Assembly (NCBI GenBank): GCA_030180135.1
Contig: CM058235.1
Span: 18,748,720 to 18,812,719, forward strand
Origin: Orychophragmus violaceus
Lineage: Eukaryota; Streptophyta; Magnoliopsida; Brassicales; Brassicaceae
Length of the DNA stretch: 64,000 nucleotides
Direction: 5' to 3'
Shown here: positions 35,164 through 45,446 of the stretch, piece after piece
How the letters are laid out: each line of letters opens with the position of its first letter
Position numbering within the stretch: position 1 is the first letter of the stretch
The notes under the pieces: generated by a model
Database searches by the model: none
The model's input: only the letters and a program-made list of their open reading frames with translations
What the model was told of the DNA's origin: nothing
Translations under genes and position numbers: made by a program

Positions 35164-35318
35164 TGCTATTTAGGATATTAGTTATGATATACTATTATCC
35201 ATACTGTTAGCATATCTCTCAATATTTGTATAGCTATGATCCTATACGATCTCATATTGTTGTATATATATATCTGCATATTATCATTGAGAAGATCATC
35301 AAGTGTTCTACACTTACA
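35164..35318 (+). repeat. 3' LTR of Copia-1
   Basis: TGCTATTTAGGATATTAG to GTTCTACACTTACA, aligned to the 5' LTR with about ten substitutions besides the microsatellite difference. Preceded by the purine tract at about 35152-35163. Confidence 0.85.
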
Positions 35319-35447
35319 GAAACATCCGCAAGGACAAAGACGGATCTGATCTTGGTTCTGGAGGCTACATGATCGTTGTTGTTGGTCCCTCTGTGACAAT
35401 CTGGGCTTACTCTCTAATACCTGTAAAATTTTGTTTAAACAATCATA
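35319..35447. other. Flank of the Copia-1 insertion
   Basis: Should be continuous with the sequence left of 30739 once the element is removed. It has an open + frame (RKDKDGSDLGSGGYMIVVVG), which I cannot assign. Confidence 0.3.
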
Positions 35448-36172
35448 TCAATAGGAAACCAAAGCTCGAAAGTGAAGAAGATTGATTAAATCGAAAAATG
35501 CTTTTGTAGAGAGATTCTGGAGTGAAATTTATTTTTTGATGAACAATCTGTCAAAACTAGTTGCAATCAAGAGAAAGGAGATCAAGAATTTCATTTCATT
35601 TACTCATCATGAAACTATTAATTTGAGAGCTTTTCAAATGAAACCATGAAACGCTCGTTGAAACAGAAATTAACAACACGAAAATCAAACTCTAAAATTG
35701 GAAAAGAAGTCGAAAGAGCAAAAGATAGAAAGGTCCGTTCTACATGTAAAAAAATTCAGTTCTCTCTCTTATTGAAACGGTAAAATTCCTTGAAAAAAAT
35801 CAAATTCTTGACGTGCCTCCATGCTGGAGAATAAAGTTTGTCTCATTATGTATATATGATAGCACAAATAATATAATACCAATCATATTAAATTGTGAAA
35901 ATTTGGATTGTTGTGAGGTAGGTTTGTAAGTACAAGGACGGGCTACATAGAAGAGATGTACATGTTCTCGTATACCAAAAGTAACTTGAGGCTGAAGAAT
36001 AAGCATCATTCTTAGGGTTCTGCCCTTCCCATAAATGTATGACTGAAAACTATTTCATCCTTGCAAAAACTCATTCGAGATCATTAAAGAACAGGTTGTG
36101 TGTGATTTGTGGGACAGTGTTTGAGCTTTTCGATGCCACTTATGAGTTTTTTGTGAGGTGGGAGCGTAAGCA

Positions 36173-36517
36173 GTGAGGCGTTTGGTAGAAGTCTATATAA
36201 AAAGGGTGAGTCGATGGTGGCAATTGAAGAGCCCCTTACCATGGCTTGCAGTTTCGATTTTGCCCATGGTGGGCATTTACAATAGGAGAAGATGGAGTTA
36301 TATTCTGTGTTTTAAAAAGCGCGCCTATGCTGGGCGTACTGAGATTCCAGGTTTTGAGCCTGGTGATGATGAGGTGAGGCTCTGTCTCTTAAGCGTACCC
36401 TTCGAAGCGCCTGTACACGAAACGAAAAGGAGAGCAAAGTGTGCCGTAGTTCACAAAGGTAATTTTTCTACAAAACATTATACATATTTAAGAGTTAAGG
36501 TTATTTTTCATAATTAA
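36173..36517 (+). other. Conserved exon-like ORF, copy A
   Basis: The stretch FKKRAYAGRTEIPGFEPGDD, then EVRLCLLSVPFEAPVHETKR and RAKCAVV is kept identical in copies A and B, while the sequence just upstream differs by indels. It ends at CACAAAGGTAATTTT, a good splice donor, suggesting a former exon. It lies left of the CACTA terminus, so it belongs to the duplicated host segment. I do not recognise the family. Confidence 0.4.
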
Positions 36518-36933
36518 TTGATATGCTCGTTTTTATGTTTTTAAAACTTAACTATATTTTGTTCTGCTAGTAATATTTTGATGTTTTTTTTCTTTTGTTT
36601 GTTTTTTTCGCTTACTTTATTCAAAATTGGTTTATTGGTTTTATTGTATTATTTATTTTAGTTATTTATTCTTTCATATAATAGATATTATCTAATTTTC
36701 GGATCTATAAAGTTAATCATTTTTCCGATTACATAACGGTTGGTTATATATTTTCGTGTTTATTAACATTACATATGTTTATATCTTTTTAATTTATTTT
36801 TATATTTGTGTTGAGTTTATCGTTACTTCAATCTAGTGACCAGTATAGAATGATTAGAATCATAAACATAAAACTAATAAACTTTGTGTTGATCATATGT
36901 TTTTATAATATAATTACTGATCCATCGACATCA

Positions 36934-38112
36934 CACTACAAGAAAACACACTTTTTGCGACTGCGTAAAGAGTTGCAATTTAGTTGCAAAATTAAATTTT
37001 GCGATCCAATAGCGACTAAATGAGTTATTCGTTAATCCTTCGTCGCTAATATTATTAGTCGCTATCTTAGTCGCTATTTTGAGACTATTTAACGACTATA
37101 TATATTTGTGAATATTAGTCGCTACATATGTCGCTAAATTTAAACGACTATTTAGTGACTATTTAGCGACTTTAAAAAAATACCAATATAAAATTATACA
37201 TTTATATTTTGTAAATAATACAAATACAAATAACAAAATACAAATAAAATAAAAAGTGTTCGTCCAATTTGGTTGACAGAGCCACGTGGATGAACGTTGG
37301 CCGCAGATTCTTACACTCGACGGGATCGTGAAGTCAAAATCCTGTCTGCAGGAAGCAGTGATTGCATTAGGGATTTGAAGCTTCTCAAGTATGATAACAA
37401 AACCAAATTAACAACATTAGTCTTGATACCATTGCCTCTACCTTCAATCTTGGTCATCATCCTCGACATCTTGTACTTGTATAAGGCATCGTCCCGGTTG
37501 GAAGCACCAATGTATTGCAAAGCCATTTTGATTTGAAGAATAACAGCAGGAAGCACCAGATAGGACAGGGAATGTCAAAAGAGGTAGTGAAACTGGAATG
37601 GATGCATAAACTGAAAACCCGAACTGCTCGTATTGTTGTAAGCCTTGACAGAGAGAAGCCTGTTCAGACATAAAAGATTCTTCACTCTCCACTTTTGACA
37701 AACTGTAGATCCCCAGCAGCGCTTAAACTGCTAACTTCCTTCAAAACATAATAAAGAAAAAGAGTCAGCCTCGAATGACGAAACAAAAGTGATTGTTTTA
37801 ATTCTCTTATTATGCAAAACAAATACTTGAAGGCTTGAACGTTTCAATTTCAAAGAACAGCGCAGTAAAAAAAACAAAATCAAATAAAGCTAATCTCAAA
37901 GGGTACAAGATTAAGCGGGAGAGCTAATCGGAAAAATCCTAAATTATGAAGAAGAAAAAACAGCAAGAACCAACAACAGAAAACAAAGAAAAGTTTAGAG
38001 ATTTACAATATGGAAACCCAGTAGAGAATCATCAAATCAAATATATTATTGACCTACACAAATCTAATCCCCCAGCACGAAACAATCAATTTATATTGAT
38101 TCGAATCACAAT
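36934..38112 (+). mobile_element. CACTA-3 copy A, left part only
   Basis: CACTACAAGAAAACACACTT preceded by TCA, then GCGACTA-type subterminal repeats, as at 48770. The element is cut at about 38112, where a TRIM fragment begins; its right end is absent. Confidence 0.85.
37407..37526 (-). pseudogene. Captured eIF5 N-terminal fragment, copy A
   Basis: On the minus strand MALQYIGASNRDDALYKYKM, then TKIEGRGNGIKTNVVN: the N-terminus of translation initiation factor eIF5 (the GTPase-activating factor for eIF2), normally MALQNIGASN in plants. After NVVN the protein match stops. Upstream sequence to about 37860 looks like a 5'UTR with an intron and is shared with copy B. It is a gene fragment carried inside a CACTA element and encodes no eIF5 function, since only about 40 residues remain. 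Confidence 0.85.
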
Positions 38113-38402
38113 TTATATCAGAGCTCGAACACACGCTGCCCGTTTCTAACTAACTATTTCTAGTTAATTCGGTCCGACTCAAAAATTAGTCTGGCCAATC
38201 TAATTTATAATTAATCCTATATTGGGATTGTTTCGAGATTAATGGCTATATGGGCCATTATCTCGAGGGGGCGTGTGAGAATATCCTACATCGGGAGTTT
38301 ATATGGGACCTAAGTAATATATAAAGGGTTAGGGCCAATCCACTTATCGCTAATTGGTTTTAAGTTGGAAGCTCATACTAAGCCCAATCTAACATGGTAT
38401 CA
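38112..38402 (+). mobile_element. TRIM-like fragment: internal region and one short LTR
   Basis: TATCAGAGCTCG at 38115 is a primer-site-like start, 38127-38260 a short non-coding interior, TCTCGAGGGGGCG (38261-38273) a purine tract, and 38274-38394 a 121-bp LTR (TGTGAGAATATCC to CTAACA). TGGTATCA follows at 38395. Size and signals match terminal-repeat retrotransposons in miniature. The LTR before the first primer site is missing. A related LTR is at 50357-50460. Confidence 0.65.
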
Positions 38403-39536
38403 AGTAGCATGCAGTCATGACTGCATCTCCCCAAAACCTCTTAGGAACATTCTTGTAGAACATCATGGACCTTGCCACCTCCATTAAGTGTATGTTCTTC
38501 CTTTCAGCCACTCCATTTTGTTGTGGAGTGTAAGGGCAACTTGTTTGATGAAGAATCCCATGTTTGGATAGGTGTTGTTGGAAGGCATTACTTATATACT
38601 CTCCACCATTATCTGATCTAAAAATTTTGATCTTAGCTTTGAAATGGTTAGTAACATGATTCCGAAAATTCATGAAAGCTTCTAACACCCTATCCTTAGT
38701 TTGCATCAAGGTTATCCAAGTGTATTTAGATTTTTCATCAATGAATGTCACAAAATACTTATGATTCTCTCTAGAGACACAAGGAGCAATCCACACATCC
38801 GAATGAACAAGATCAAAGCAACTTTCATAAGTAGTTTTAGAACTTGGAAAAACGGATTTGCAATGTTTCCCAAGAATACAAGCCTCACAATCATCATTTT
38901 TAAAAGAAACAGAAGGTAATAAGAGTCCTAAAGCCCTAGAGTGTGGATGTCCTAGCCTAGCATGCCAAATAGAGTCATCCACACCAACATAAGTAGATAA
39001 AGCAGTAGATAATTCAAAAGAAGAAGAGTTGGTGTCCTCAAGCATGTAAAGCTCATCCTTTGTAACACCTTTCCCAAGCAACTTACTTGTTTCAAAATCC
39101 TGAAAATCACATCATTAGGACTGAAAATAACATTGCAATTAAGATCAGTAGCTACTCTTTTCACAGATAATAAGTTTGTTGTAAAACTAGGCATATAGAA
39201 AGCTTTAGATTCTTTGCTAAACAACTTAAGATTTCCTATGCCTTGAATTGGTATCTTATCACCATTTGCTATTACAACATTACCAAGAGCAGGTTTAATG
39301 TTTTCTATCAACTTAGAGTCACTAATCATATGGTGAGATGCTCCTGAATCAACTATCAATGGTTTGGTTCTATTTGAAGCAAAAAGGGAGTTACCAAGAG
39401 TCATACCAGAGTTCTCCTTGAGAACTTTGATAAGAGCTTCAAGGTCTGACCTTCTTACCACATCATTTTGAACTACCATGGCAGGAGCTTGATGAACCAC
39501 CATTGCCCTTCCTTCCTCACCAGTCTGCACTGAAGA
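38403..39536 (-). pseudogene. pol: Copia-2 protease-integrase, truncated
   Basis: 39530-38952 contains the protease LIVDSGASHHMISDS. 39081-38389, in another frame, contains IWHARLGHPHSRALGL, CEACILGKHCKSVFP, LVHSDVWIAPC, RSDNGGEY and TPQQNGVAERKN (pre-integrase zinc finger and the DDE core, the last Glu being in VAERKN). The frame is cut after KRFWGDAVMTACYLI. A frameshift near 39080 separates protease and integrase. Most motifs are intact, so this is a younger copy than Copia-1. Confidence 0.85.
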
Positions 39537-40430
39537 TGGACCAGATTCACCACCTTGGGAGTAGTTAACTCTTTGGTCTTTGAACCGGTTGAAGGATGAT
39601 GGCCTGAGGTGAGGATGTAGGCGCCAACATTTCTCCTTGAGATGGCCACTCTTCTTGCAATGTTCACAAAACCAGAATGGCCTCTTGTCACCACCATTCC
39701 CCTACTTCTCTTCAGGTCTGAATGCACTCTTGTATGCAGTCACAAGCTCACGCTTACCTCCAAAGAGACCAAAGGATCCCTGCTCCTTCTGAATTTGAGC
39801 ACAAACATCATCCAAGGAAGGAAGTGTCTCTGCCCTTAGCATGTGTTGGATGAGGTTGGCGTATGAGGAATTCCGAGTTAACAAGAGGGCAAACACCTTA
39901 TCTTGCTCTCTTCTTTCCTGAAGAACCAAAGGATCAACAGTAGGTGGCCTTAACATCTCCAACTCTGCCCACAAAGCTCTAAACTTCCCAAAGTGTTGTT
40001 TGAACTCCATGTCTTCTTGATGAAGATTGTTGATAGCCAACTTTAGCTCAAACACCCTGCTCAGATTGGACATGTTCCCATAGACTTTCTTGAGAGTGTC
40101 CCACAAATCCTTGGAAGTTTCACAATATGAATAATCTTCCAAGAGAGATGGTTCAAGGGAACTTTGCAGAATGGAGAGTACATTTTGGTCTCCTTGAACC
40201 CATAGTTCTTCATCTTCAAGAGCCGCTCCTTGAGCAGCTTCTTCATCAGCTTGAGTCTCTGCTTCAGTTCCAGCCTTAGCTTCAGACTTCATCATCTTAG
40301 GTGAAGCAGTGTTACTCAGAACATGCTTCCACAAACCTCTACCACAAATGGCAGATTTAACCATCCTAGCCCAAACAAGATAGTTGGCGCCTTTAAGGAC
40401 AACATGAATTATCACTCTTGAGTTCTCCAT
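39536..40430 (-). pseudogene. gag: gag of Copia-2
   Basis: Starting at the ATG at 40430: MENSRVIIHVVLKGANYLVW, then ESSLEPSLLEDYSYCETSKD, LWDTLKKVYGNMSNLSRVFE and DMEFKQHFGKFRALWAELEM. This is a Retrotran_gag/UBN2-type Copia gag, open to a stop at 39702. A glycine-rich, zinc-knuckle-like tail continues in another frame (HCKKSGHLKEKCW near 39665-39625, a CCHC knuckle). Frameshift near 39705. Confidence 0.75.
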
Positions 40431-40631
40431 TGCTGTGGAGGGAGTATTCAAGAAGAAAGATCACAAAGAAGTATAGAAACCAAGAGAAAATGAGCTAAGA
40501 GCAGTATACTCCTAGAACAAAGGCGGTTTCTTAAGAGAGATTCAAGAACAATTTTAAGAACAAGAAAATCAGAGTTTAAAGAAACAATTTGTGGAAATGA
40601 ATAGGTAGAAGAGCTTAAAGCTCTGATACCA

Positions 40632-40997
40632 TGTAAGAATTTAAAAGTATAAACCAGAGAATAGAAGAGTTAGACAGAGAATCACAAGATTAGAAGATTA
40701 GAGAGAGTTTGAGAGAATAAGAACAAGAGAGAGAGAGCAGAGAGAGAATTGGAGAAGAGAATATGTCTCCTTAGCTTTTTAAAATTCAAAAACATAGGTT
40801 ACAATATAGAAGAGTGCTCTTAGACTCATTTAGCTTACAAGAGAAGCTAATCTAAAAATATCTTGAAGTGACAAGACTGTTTTTACTGTTCATCCGTGGA
40901 TACTATCCACGGATTCTTCATGGATAGATCGGTTACTCCTCCTAGCATCTATGTGGATTGATAGTCTTTAAGCTATCCATCTCTGATCATTATAACA
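40632..40997 (-). repeat. 5' LTR of Copia-2
   Basis: On the minus strand it starts TGTTATAATGATCAGAG and ends AAATTCTTACA, just before the primer site. 366 bp. It includes an AGAGAGAG-rich 3' part (R/U5 region). Confidence 0.75.
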
Positions 40998-41788
40998 TCT
41001 GAATCTATGATCGCCAATTCAATAAATAGAAACCAAAGCACGAAAATGAAGAAGATTGATTAAATCGAAAAATGCTTTTGTAGAGAGATTCTGAAGTGAA
41101 CTTTATTTATAGACGAACAATCTGATTAAAACTAGTTGCAATCAAGAGAAAGGAGATAAATAATTTCATTTCATTTACTCATCATGAAACTATGAATTTG
41201 AGAACTTTTCAAATGAAACCATGATCCCATAAAACCCATACGATAGTGAAACACTCGTTGAAACAGAAATTAACAACATGAAAATCAAACTGTAAAATTG
41301 GAAAAGAAATCAAAAGAGAAAAATATAGAAAGGTCAGTTCTACATGTAAAAAAATTCAATTCTCTCTTATTGAAACAATAAAATTCCTTGAAAGTAGGAC
41401 TCATATAACAAAAAGTGTAAAAAATAATCAAATTGTTGACGTGTGCTATGTAGGAAAATAAAATTTGTGTCTCATTATATATGATAGCACAAATAATATA
41501 ATACCGATCATATTATATAGTGAAAATTTGGATTTTTTTTTTTTTGAACCTTTTTTAGCATTAATTAAATGTGGCAAGGTTGCACAAGGCCAACCTTAGT
41601 AGGATTTACAAAATAAAGGCCCAGAAATAAAGCCCAATAGCTAAACCCAGTAATTCACTTTCAGAGAACAAACTGAACCCAAGAGCCTCTATCGGCCCAG
41701 TCCTTTACCCCATCTCGATTTTCCTCGTTAGAATCCCTAGTTTCTGTCTAACGAGAGTGATTCTTTCCGTTCCATCCCAACTCCAGAT

Positions 41789-44700
41789 TCAGAAACTGTT
41801 CAACCAAATTTGCATGCACTCACTTGATTCCTTCGCATTTTGAGTTCTAAAAGAGGAGATCTTGTTCTTCATTGTAAGCGTTATCCATCTAAGGATAGAA
41901 TCAGTCGGCCGATGAGCATTGCGATGGATCCGATTGTTTCTCTCCCTCCACACCTCATAGATTGTTGCATGCCAAGCCAGAAGTAGGATGTATTTCCTCC
42001 TCCTGCAAGAGTTCAGAGCAACAAGATTTTCAACTGTATCCGTCCATTCTCGACTTGGAAAGGTAAACCCTAGCTTTGTAAATAGCTCTTCCCAGATTTC
42101 CCATGAGTAAGAACACTCAAAGTATAAGTGGTTTCTCGATTCTGGGGACTGGTTGCATAACAAGCAGTTTTGATCCGTTTGCAGGTTCCATTTGATCAGT
42201 CTATCCCGAGTTGGGCAACGATTCAGGAGAACGAGCCAGGTGAACGCCTTATGTTTAGGTATCCCTCTCTTCATCCATACTATGGTTTCCCACATCACAG
42301 CCGGTTTCTCATCTCTTATTTCCAAATAAATTTGGCTTCCCATAAATTTCCTTCTAGATTTCCCATTCACAATCCATTTGAAGCAGTCCTCTTCCTCTGA
42401 CAAGGTAATGGTCGATAAGTAGGTCTGAATTTCCACCATTTTTTGTGATCTCGCAGGCGGCATGAGCCAGTTGCCATCTCTCCAAAGAGAAGCTAAGGAC
42501 GCAGACAAGGGGATACCGCTTAATTGAGGACCCCTATTACCCATATACTCCAGTAGAGGCCCGTATTCTGTCCAAGGATCTGTCCAGAACTTGCATCTTC
42601 TTCCATTTCCCGGTTCAACTCTGACCCACCTTATAATTGTTTGCCTCAATCTCAAAAGCTGTTTGAAAAGCCATGTCTGATTCTGTCTCTCTTTTATTTC
42701 CCATATTGTAGAGTCTTTGATGACATTTTGGTGGATCCAGGCTACCCAAATAGAGTCCGTGTTGAAAATGAGCATCCACAGGAGTTTCAGGGCACAAGTT
42801 GTATTCCAGGTATGAAGATTTTTCATCCCTAAACCTCCTTCAGATTTTGGAGAGGTAACCAAATCCCAGTTTACTTTGGCAGTAAACCTCCCTTCTAGTG
42901 AACCTTTCCAAAGATAGGCATTACACATTGAGTCAATCTTAGTTATGCATTCTTGAGGTAGAATGAAAGCCCCACACCAAAAGTTTGTAATTCCAGAGAT
43001 AACCGTGTTTAGTAAGACTTGTCTGCCAGCAAAGGATAGATATTTTGAAGTCCATGATGATATCTTTCTTCTTATGCTTTGCAGGAGTGGCTCGCATTCC
43101 AGCATAGACAGCTTTTTGGTGCAGAGGGGAAGTCCAAGGTACTTGATAGGGAGGAAGCCATGGGTGAAACCAGAGGAGGATTTGACCGCCTCAATCTCCA
43201 CCTCAGAGAGACCACAGGAGAAGAAGCAAGACTTCTCAGAGCTTATCGCCAGTCCTGACATATCTGAGAATTTGTCAAGGACAGAAAGTATTCCATCTAT
43301 TGATTTTGGGGACCCATCTGAGAAGATTAGAAGGTCGTCAGCAAAACTCAGGTGAGTCAAACGAGACTCCTTACACTTAGCATGATAATCAAACACCCCT
43401 TGATCAGCCGCATCATTTAGCATTGTAGATAGCACATTCATACCTAGACCAAATAAGTATGGTGACAATGGGTCCCCTTGCCTCAGGCCCCTTGTGCCAC
43501 GGAAATAACCATGTATCCTCCCATTAATACCAACAGAGAAAGCTGGTGTAGAGATGCACTGGTTAACCCATTCAATGTAGGCCGGTGGTAGGTGAATGGC
43601 ACTTAGGGTTTGGATAATGAAATCCCATTTAATTGAATCAAAAGCCTTGGCTATGTCAATCTTTATAGTTACTCTTTTTTTCCCTGAATTTTTGTGATAA
43701 CCACTGACAATTTCTGATGCTAGGAGGCAGTTCTCTAATAGCAATCTTCCTTTGATAAATGCAGTCTGGTTAGGGAGGACAATGCTTGGGAGTAAAGGCT
43801 TTAGCCGAGCAACCAATATTTTAGAGACCACCTTATACAAGGTGTTGCAGCAAGAGATGGGCCTGTAGTCCTTAATCACCGTGGCTCCCACAAACTTTGG
43901 AACCAGAGTGAGGATAGTGGAGTTTGTAGAAACTGGCATCTTTGAGGAGATAAAGAAATGGGTCACTGCATTGATGACTTCCTCATCCAGTATGCTCCAA
44001 GCGGCTCTATAGAAGCCTGAGGTGAGACCATCAGGACCTGGACTTTTGTTAGGATTTAGTTTGAAGAGAACACGTTTAATTTCCTCTGGTGTAGGAATTC
44101 TATCCAAGGAGGGTGCAATGGTCATAGGGATGAAAGCTCTTGAGGCGTTCCTGATGCTCATGCCCAGTTGAGTGAGGCATCTAGGTGAAGTGGGAGGTCC
44201 CAAGATATTACAGAAATGGCTTACTGCAAGTTGTCCCATTTCCAGTGTCGTGGAGACCTCAATACTATCAATTCCTATCAAGGTATGGATTGTATTAAAA
44301 GCATTCCTGGCCTTAGCTATGGATTGGAAGAATGGGGTATTCTGGTCACCCGTTTGTAACCAGTTGATCCGAGACTTTTGTTTAAAGTACTCTTCCTCAA
44401 TGCCTCTTAACATGTTGAGTTTGTCCAGCAGGATTCTTTCTTCCATAAAATTGACAGCATTAGGATCCATTAGAGACCTAGTCTGCGCTTGATGATAAAG
44501 AAGGGTAATCTCTCCGACTCTCTTCTGAATATCAGAGTAGTTGTCTTTATTGAGGGTTTTTAGAGCCATTCTTACTTGTTTTTGCTTGAGATTGATTGCA
44601 GCCAACGAATGAAGCTCGATAGGAGAGGAGGACCAAGCATCAGCTACTGTCTGAAGGAAATCCGGGTGAGAAGCTAGATAGTTGTAGAACTTGAAAGGGA

Positions 44701-45439
44701 GAGACCCTGCTAACGGAATTGAATTGGCCAGAGTGATGCAGCATGGAGTGTGATCCGAGATCTCAGGAGCACTAAAAGAAGCAATGCTGTTTGGGTAAGC
44801 CTCTAACCATTTCTCATTAATGAGTGCCCGGTCTAGTTTTTTTGCAATAGGACTTATAGGTTGCTTATTTGACCAGGAGAATCTTGTGCCATGGTACCTG
44901 AGGTCTCTAAGTTCCAACTGATCCAGGCAGGCTTTGAACTCTAGCATGGGAGAGGTTACCTGGTTGAAGGAGTCAAGGGAGTGATCCTCAAGGTGTAGAA
45001 TCTCATTAAAGTCACCTCCCACTAACCAGGTACTAGATTCCAAATTATAAGTTGAGCCGAGATTGAGAAGGTCAATCCATAGATCATTCCTTTCCTCACT
45101 TGTGTTTAGGGCATACACAGCTGTGAAGAAGAACGGTGTAATCCTTGGAGCCTGCACTTTAACAGTCATTGTCTGACAGGAGGAGTGCACAACAGTCACG
45201 GAGTAAGGGTGCTTCCAGATAATGATAATCCGGCCATCTATATCATCCGAGTGGTTTGAGAGAAAGGACCATCTTGGGCAGATAGAGTCCATAATCAGGT
45301 TCATGTTCTGTTCTCTAACGTGAGTTTCAAGTAGGGCACCAAAAGAAACCTTAGTAGTATATAGCCAGCGTTTAAACTTTGAGTGCTTATCAGTCTCATT
45401 GATTCCTCTGACATTCCAAAAAAATATGTTGTCTGACAT
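41789..45439 (-). CDS. LINE ORF2 protein: endonuclease, reverse transcriptase, zf-RVT
   Basis: 1216 residues from MSDNIFFWNVRGINETDKHS. Residues 1-230 form the apurinic-type endonuclease (WLVGGDFNEIL, YHGTRFSWSNKQ, SDHTPCCITL). The reverse transcriptase follows: LNPNKSPGPDGLTSGFYRAA, DYRPISCCNTLYKVVSKILV, AFIKGRLLLEN, KIDIAKAFDSIKWDF, GLRQGDPLSPYLF and the catalytic LSFADDLLIF. The tail has the zf-RVT region (KHKAFTWLVLLNRCPTRDRL, CLLCNQSPESRNHLYFEC). No stop or frameshift is visible and all key residues seem present, so it may encode active enzyme for target-primed reverse transcription. The upstream GTG that opens the frame is not used; ATG at 45439 is. Confidence 0.92.
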   Translation of the reverse strand: MSDNIFFWNVRGINETDKHSKFKRWLYTTKVSFGALLETHVREQNMNLIMDSICPRWSFLSNHSDDIDGRIIIIWKHPYSVTVVHSSCQTMTVKVQAPRITPFFFTAVYALNTSEERNDLWIDLLNLGSTYNLESSTWLVGGDFNEILHLEDHSLDSFNQVTSPMLEFKACLDQLELRDLRYHGTRFSWSNKQPISPIAKKLDRALINEKWLEAYPNSIASFSAPEISDHTPCCITLANSIPLAGSLPFKFYNYLASHPDFLQTVADAWSSSPIELHSLAAINLKQKQVRMALKTLNKDNYSDIQKRVGEITLLYHQAQTRSLMDPNAVNFMEERILLDKLNMLRGIEEEYFKQKSRINWLQTGDQNTPFFQSIAKARNAFNTIHTLIGIDSIEVSTTLEMGQLAVSHFCNILGPPTSPRCLTQLGMSIRNASRAFIPMTIAPSLDRIPTPEEIKRVLFKLNPNKSPGPDGLTSGFYRAAWSILDEEVINAVTHFFISSKMPVSTNSTILTLVPKFVGATVIKDYRPISCCNTLYKVVSKILVARLKPLLPSIVLPNQTAFIKGRLLLENCLLASEIVSGYHKNSGKKRVTIKIDIAKAFDSIKWDFIIQTLSAIHLPPAYIEWVNQCISTPAFSVGINGRIHGYFRGTRGLRQGDPLSPYLFGLGMNVLSTMLNDAADQGVFDYHAKCKESRLTHLSFADDLLIFSDGSPKSIDGILSVLDKFSDMSGLAISSEKSCFFSCGLSEVEIEAVKSSSGFTHGFLPIKYLGLPLCTKKLSMLECEPLLQSIRRKISSWTSKYLSFAGRQVLLNTVISGITNFWCGAFILPQECITKIDSMCNAYLWKGSLEGRFTAKVNWDLVTSPKSEGGLGMKNLHTWNTTCALKLLWMLIFNTDSIWVAWIHQNVIKDSTIWEIKERQNQTWLFKQLLRLRQTIIRWVRVEPGNGRRCKFWTDPWTEYGPLLEYMGNRGPQLSGIPLSASLASLWRDGNWLMPPARSQKMVEIQTYLSTITLSEEEDCFKWIVNGKSRRKFMGSQIYLEIRDEKPAVMWETIVWMKRGIPKHKAFTWLVLLNRCPTRDRLIKWNLQTDQNCLLCNQSPESRNHLYFECSYSWEIWEELFTKLGFTFPSREWTDTVENLVALNSCRRRKYILLLAWHATIYEVWRERNNRIHRNAHRPTDSILRWITLTMKNKISSFRTQNAKESSECMQIWLNSF

Positions 45440-45446
45440 AAAAAAA

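Larger units (their letters stand above)
30739..35318 (+). mobile_element. Ty1/Copia LTR retrotransposon, full structure but decayed (Copia-1)
   Basis: 5' LTR, primer site TGGTATCAGACGC (tRNA-Met type), gag, protease, integrase, RT, RNase H, purine tract (ACTGCGGGG) and 3' LTR in the canonical Copia order. Flanking pentamers GAAAT (30734-30738) and GAAAC (35319-35323) differ by one base, fitting an aged 5-bp target duplication. Many stops and frameshifts in the coding region. Confidence 0.9.
35448..38112 (+). repeat. Segmental duplication, copy A
   Basis: Nearly collinear with 41022-41534 plus 47496-49952. Shared landmarks: AAATGCTTTTGTAGAGAGAT, GGATTGTTGTGAGGTAGG, the exon-like ORF at 36173, the CACTA left end and the eIF5 fragment. 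Copy A lacks about 28 bp near 35650 and about 260 bp after 35942 that copy B has. It ends at CGAATCACAATTT. Confidence 0.9.
38403..40997 (-). mobile_element. Truncated Copia element (Copia-2)
   Basis: On the minus strand: 5' LTR (40997-40632), primer site TGGTATCAGAGC (40631-40620), gag, protease, integrase, then an abrupt end at 38403 within the integrase. RT, RNase H and the 3' LTR are missing; TRIM sequence begins at the break. Confidence 0.85.

Noticed and set aside
37946..38149. ORF MKKKKQQEPTTENKEK and its copy at 49784
   Set aside because: Lies in the antisense of the captured eIF5 leader region, and its end differs between copies at the duplication border. No sign of selection.
42963..43355. 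130-residue + strand ORF within the LINE
   Set aside because: Shadow of the LINE reverse transcriptase in the antisense frame.
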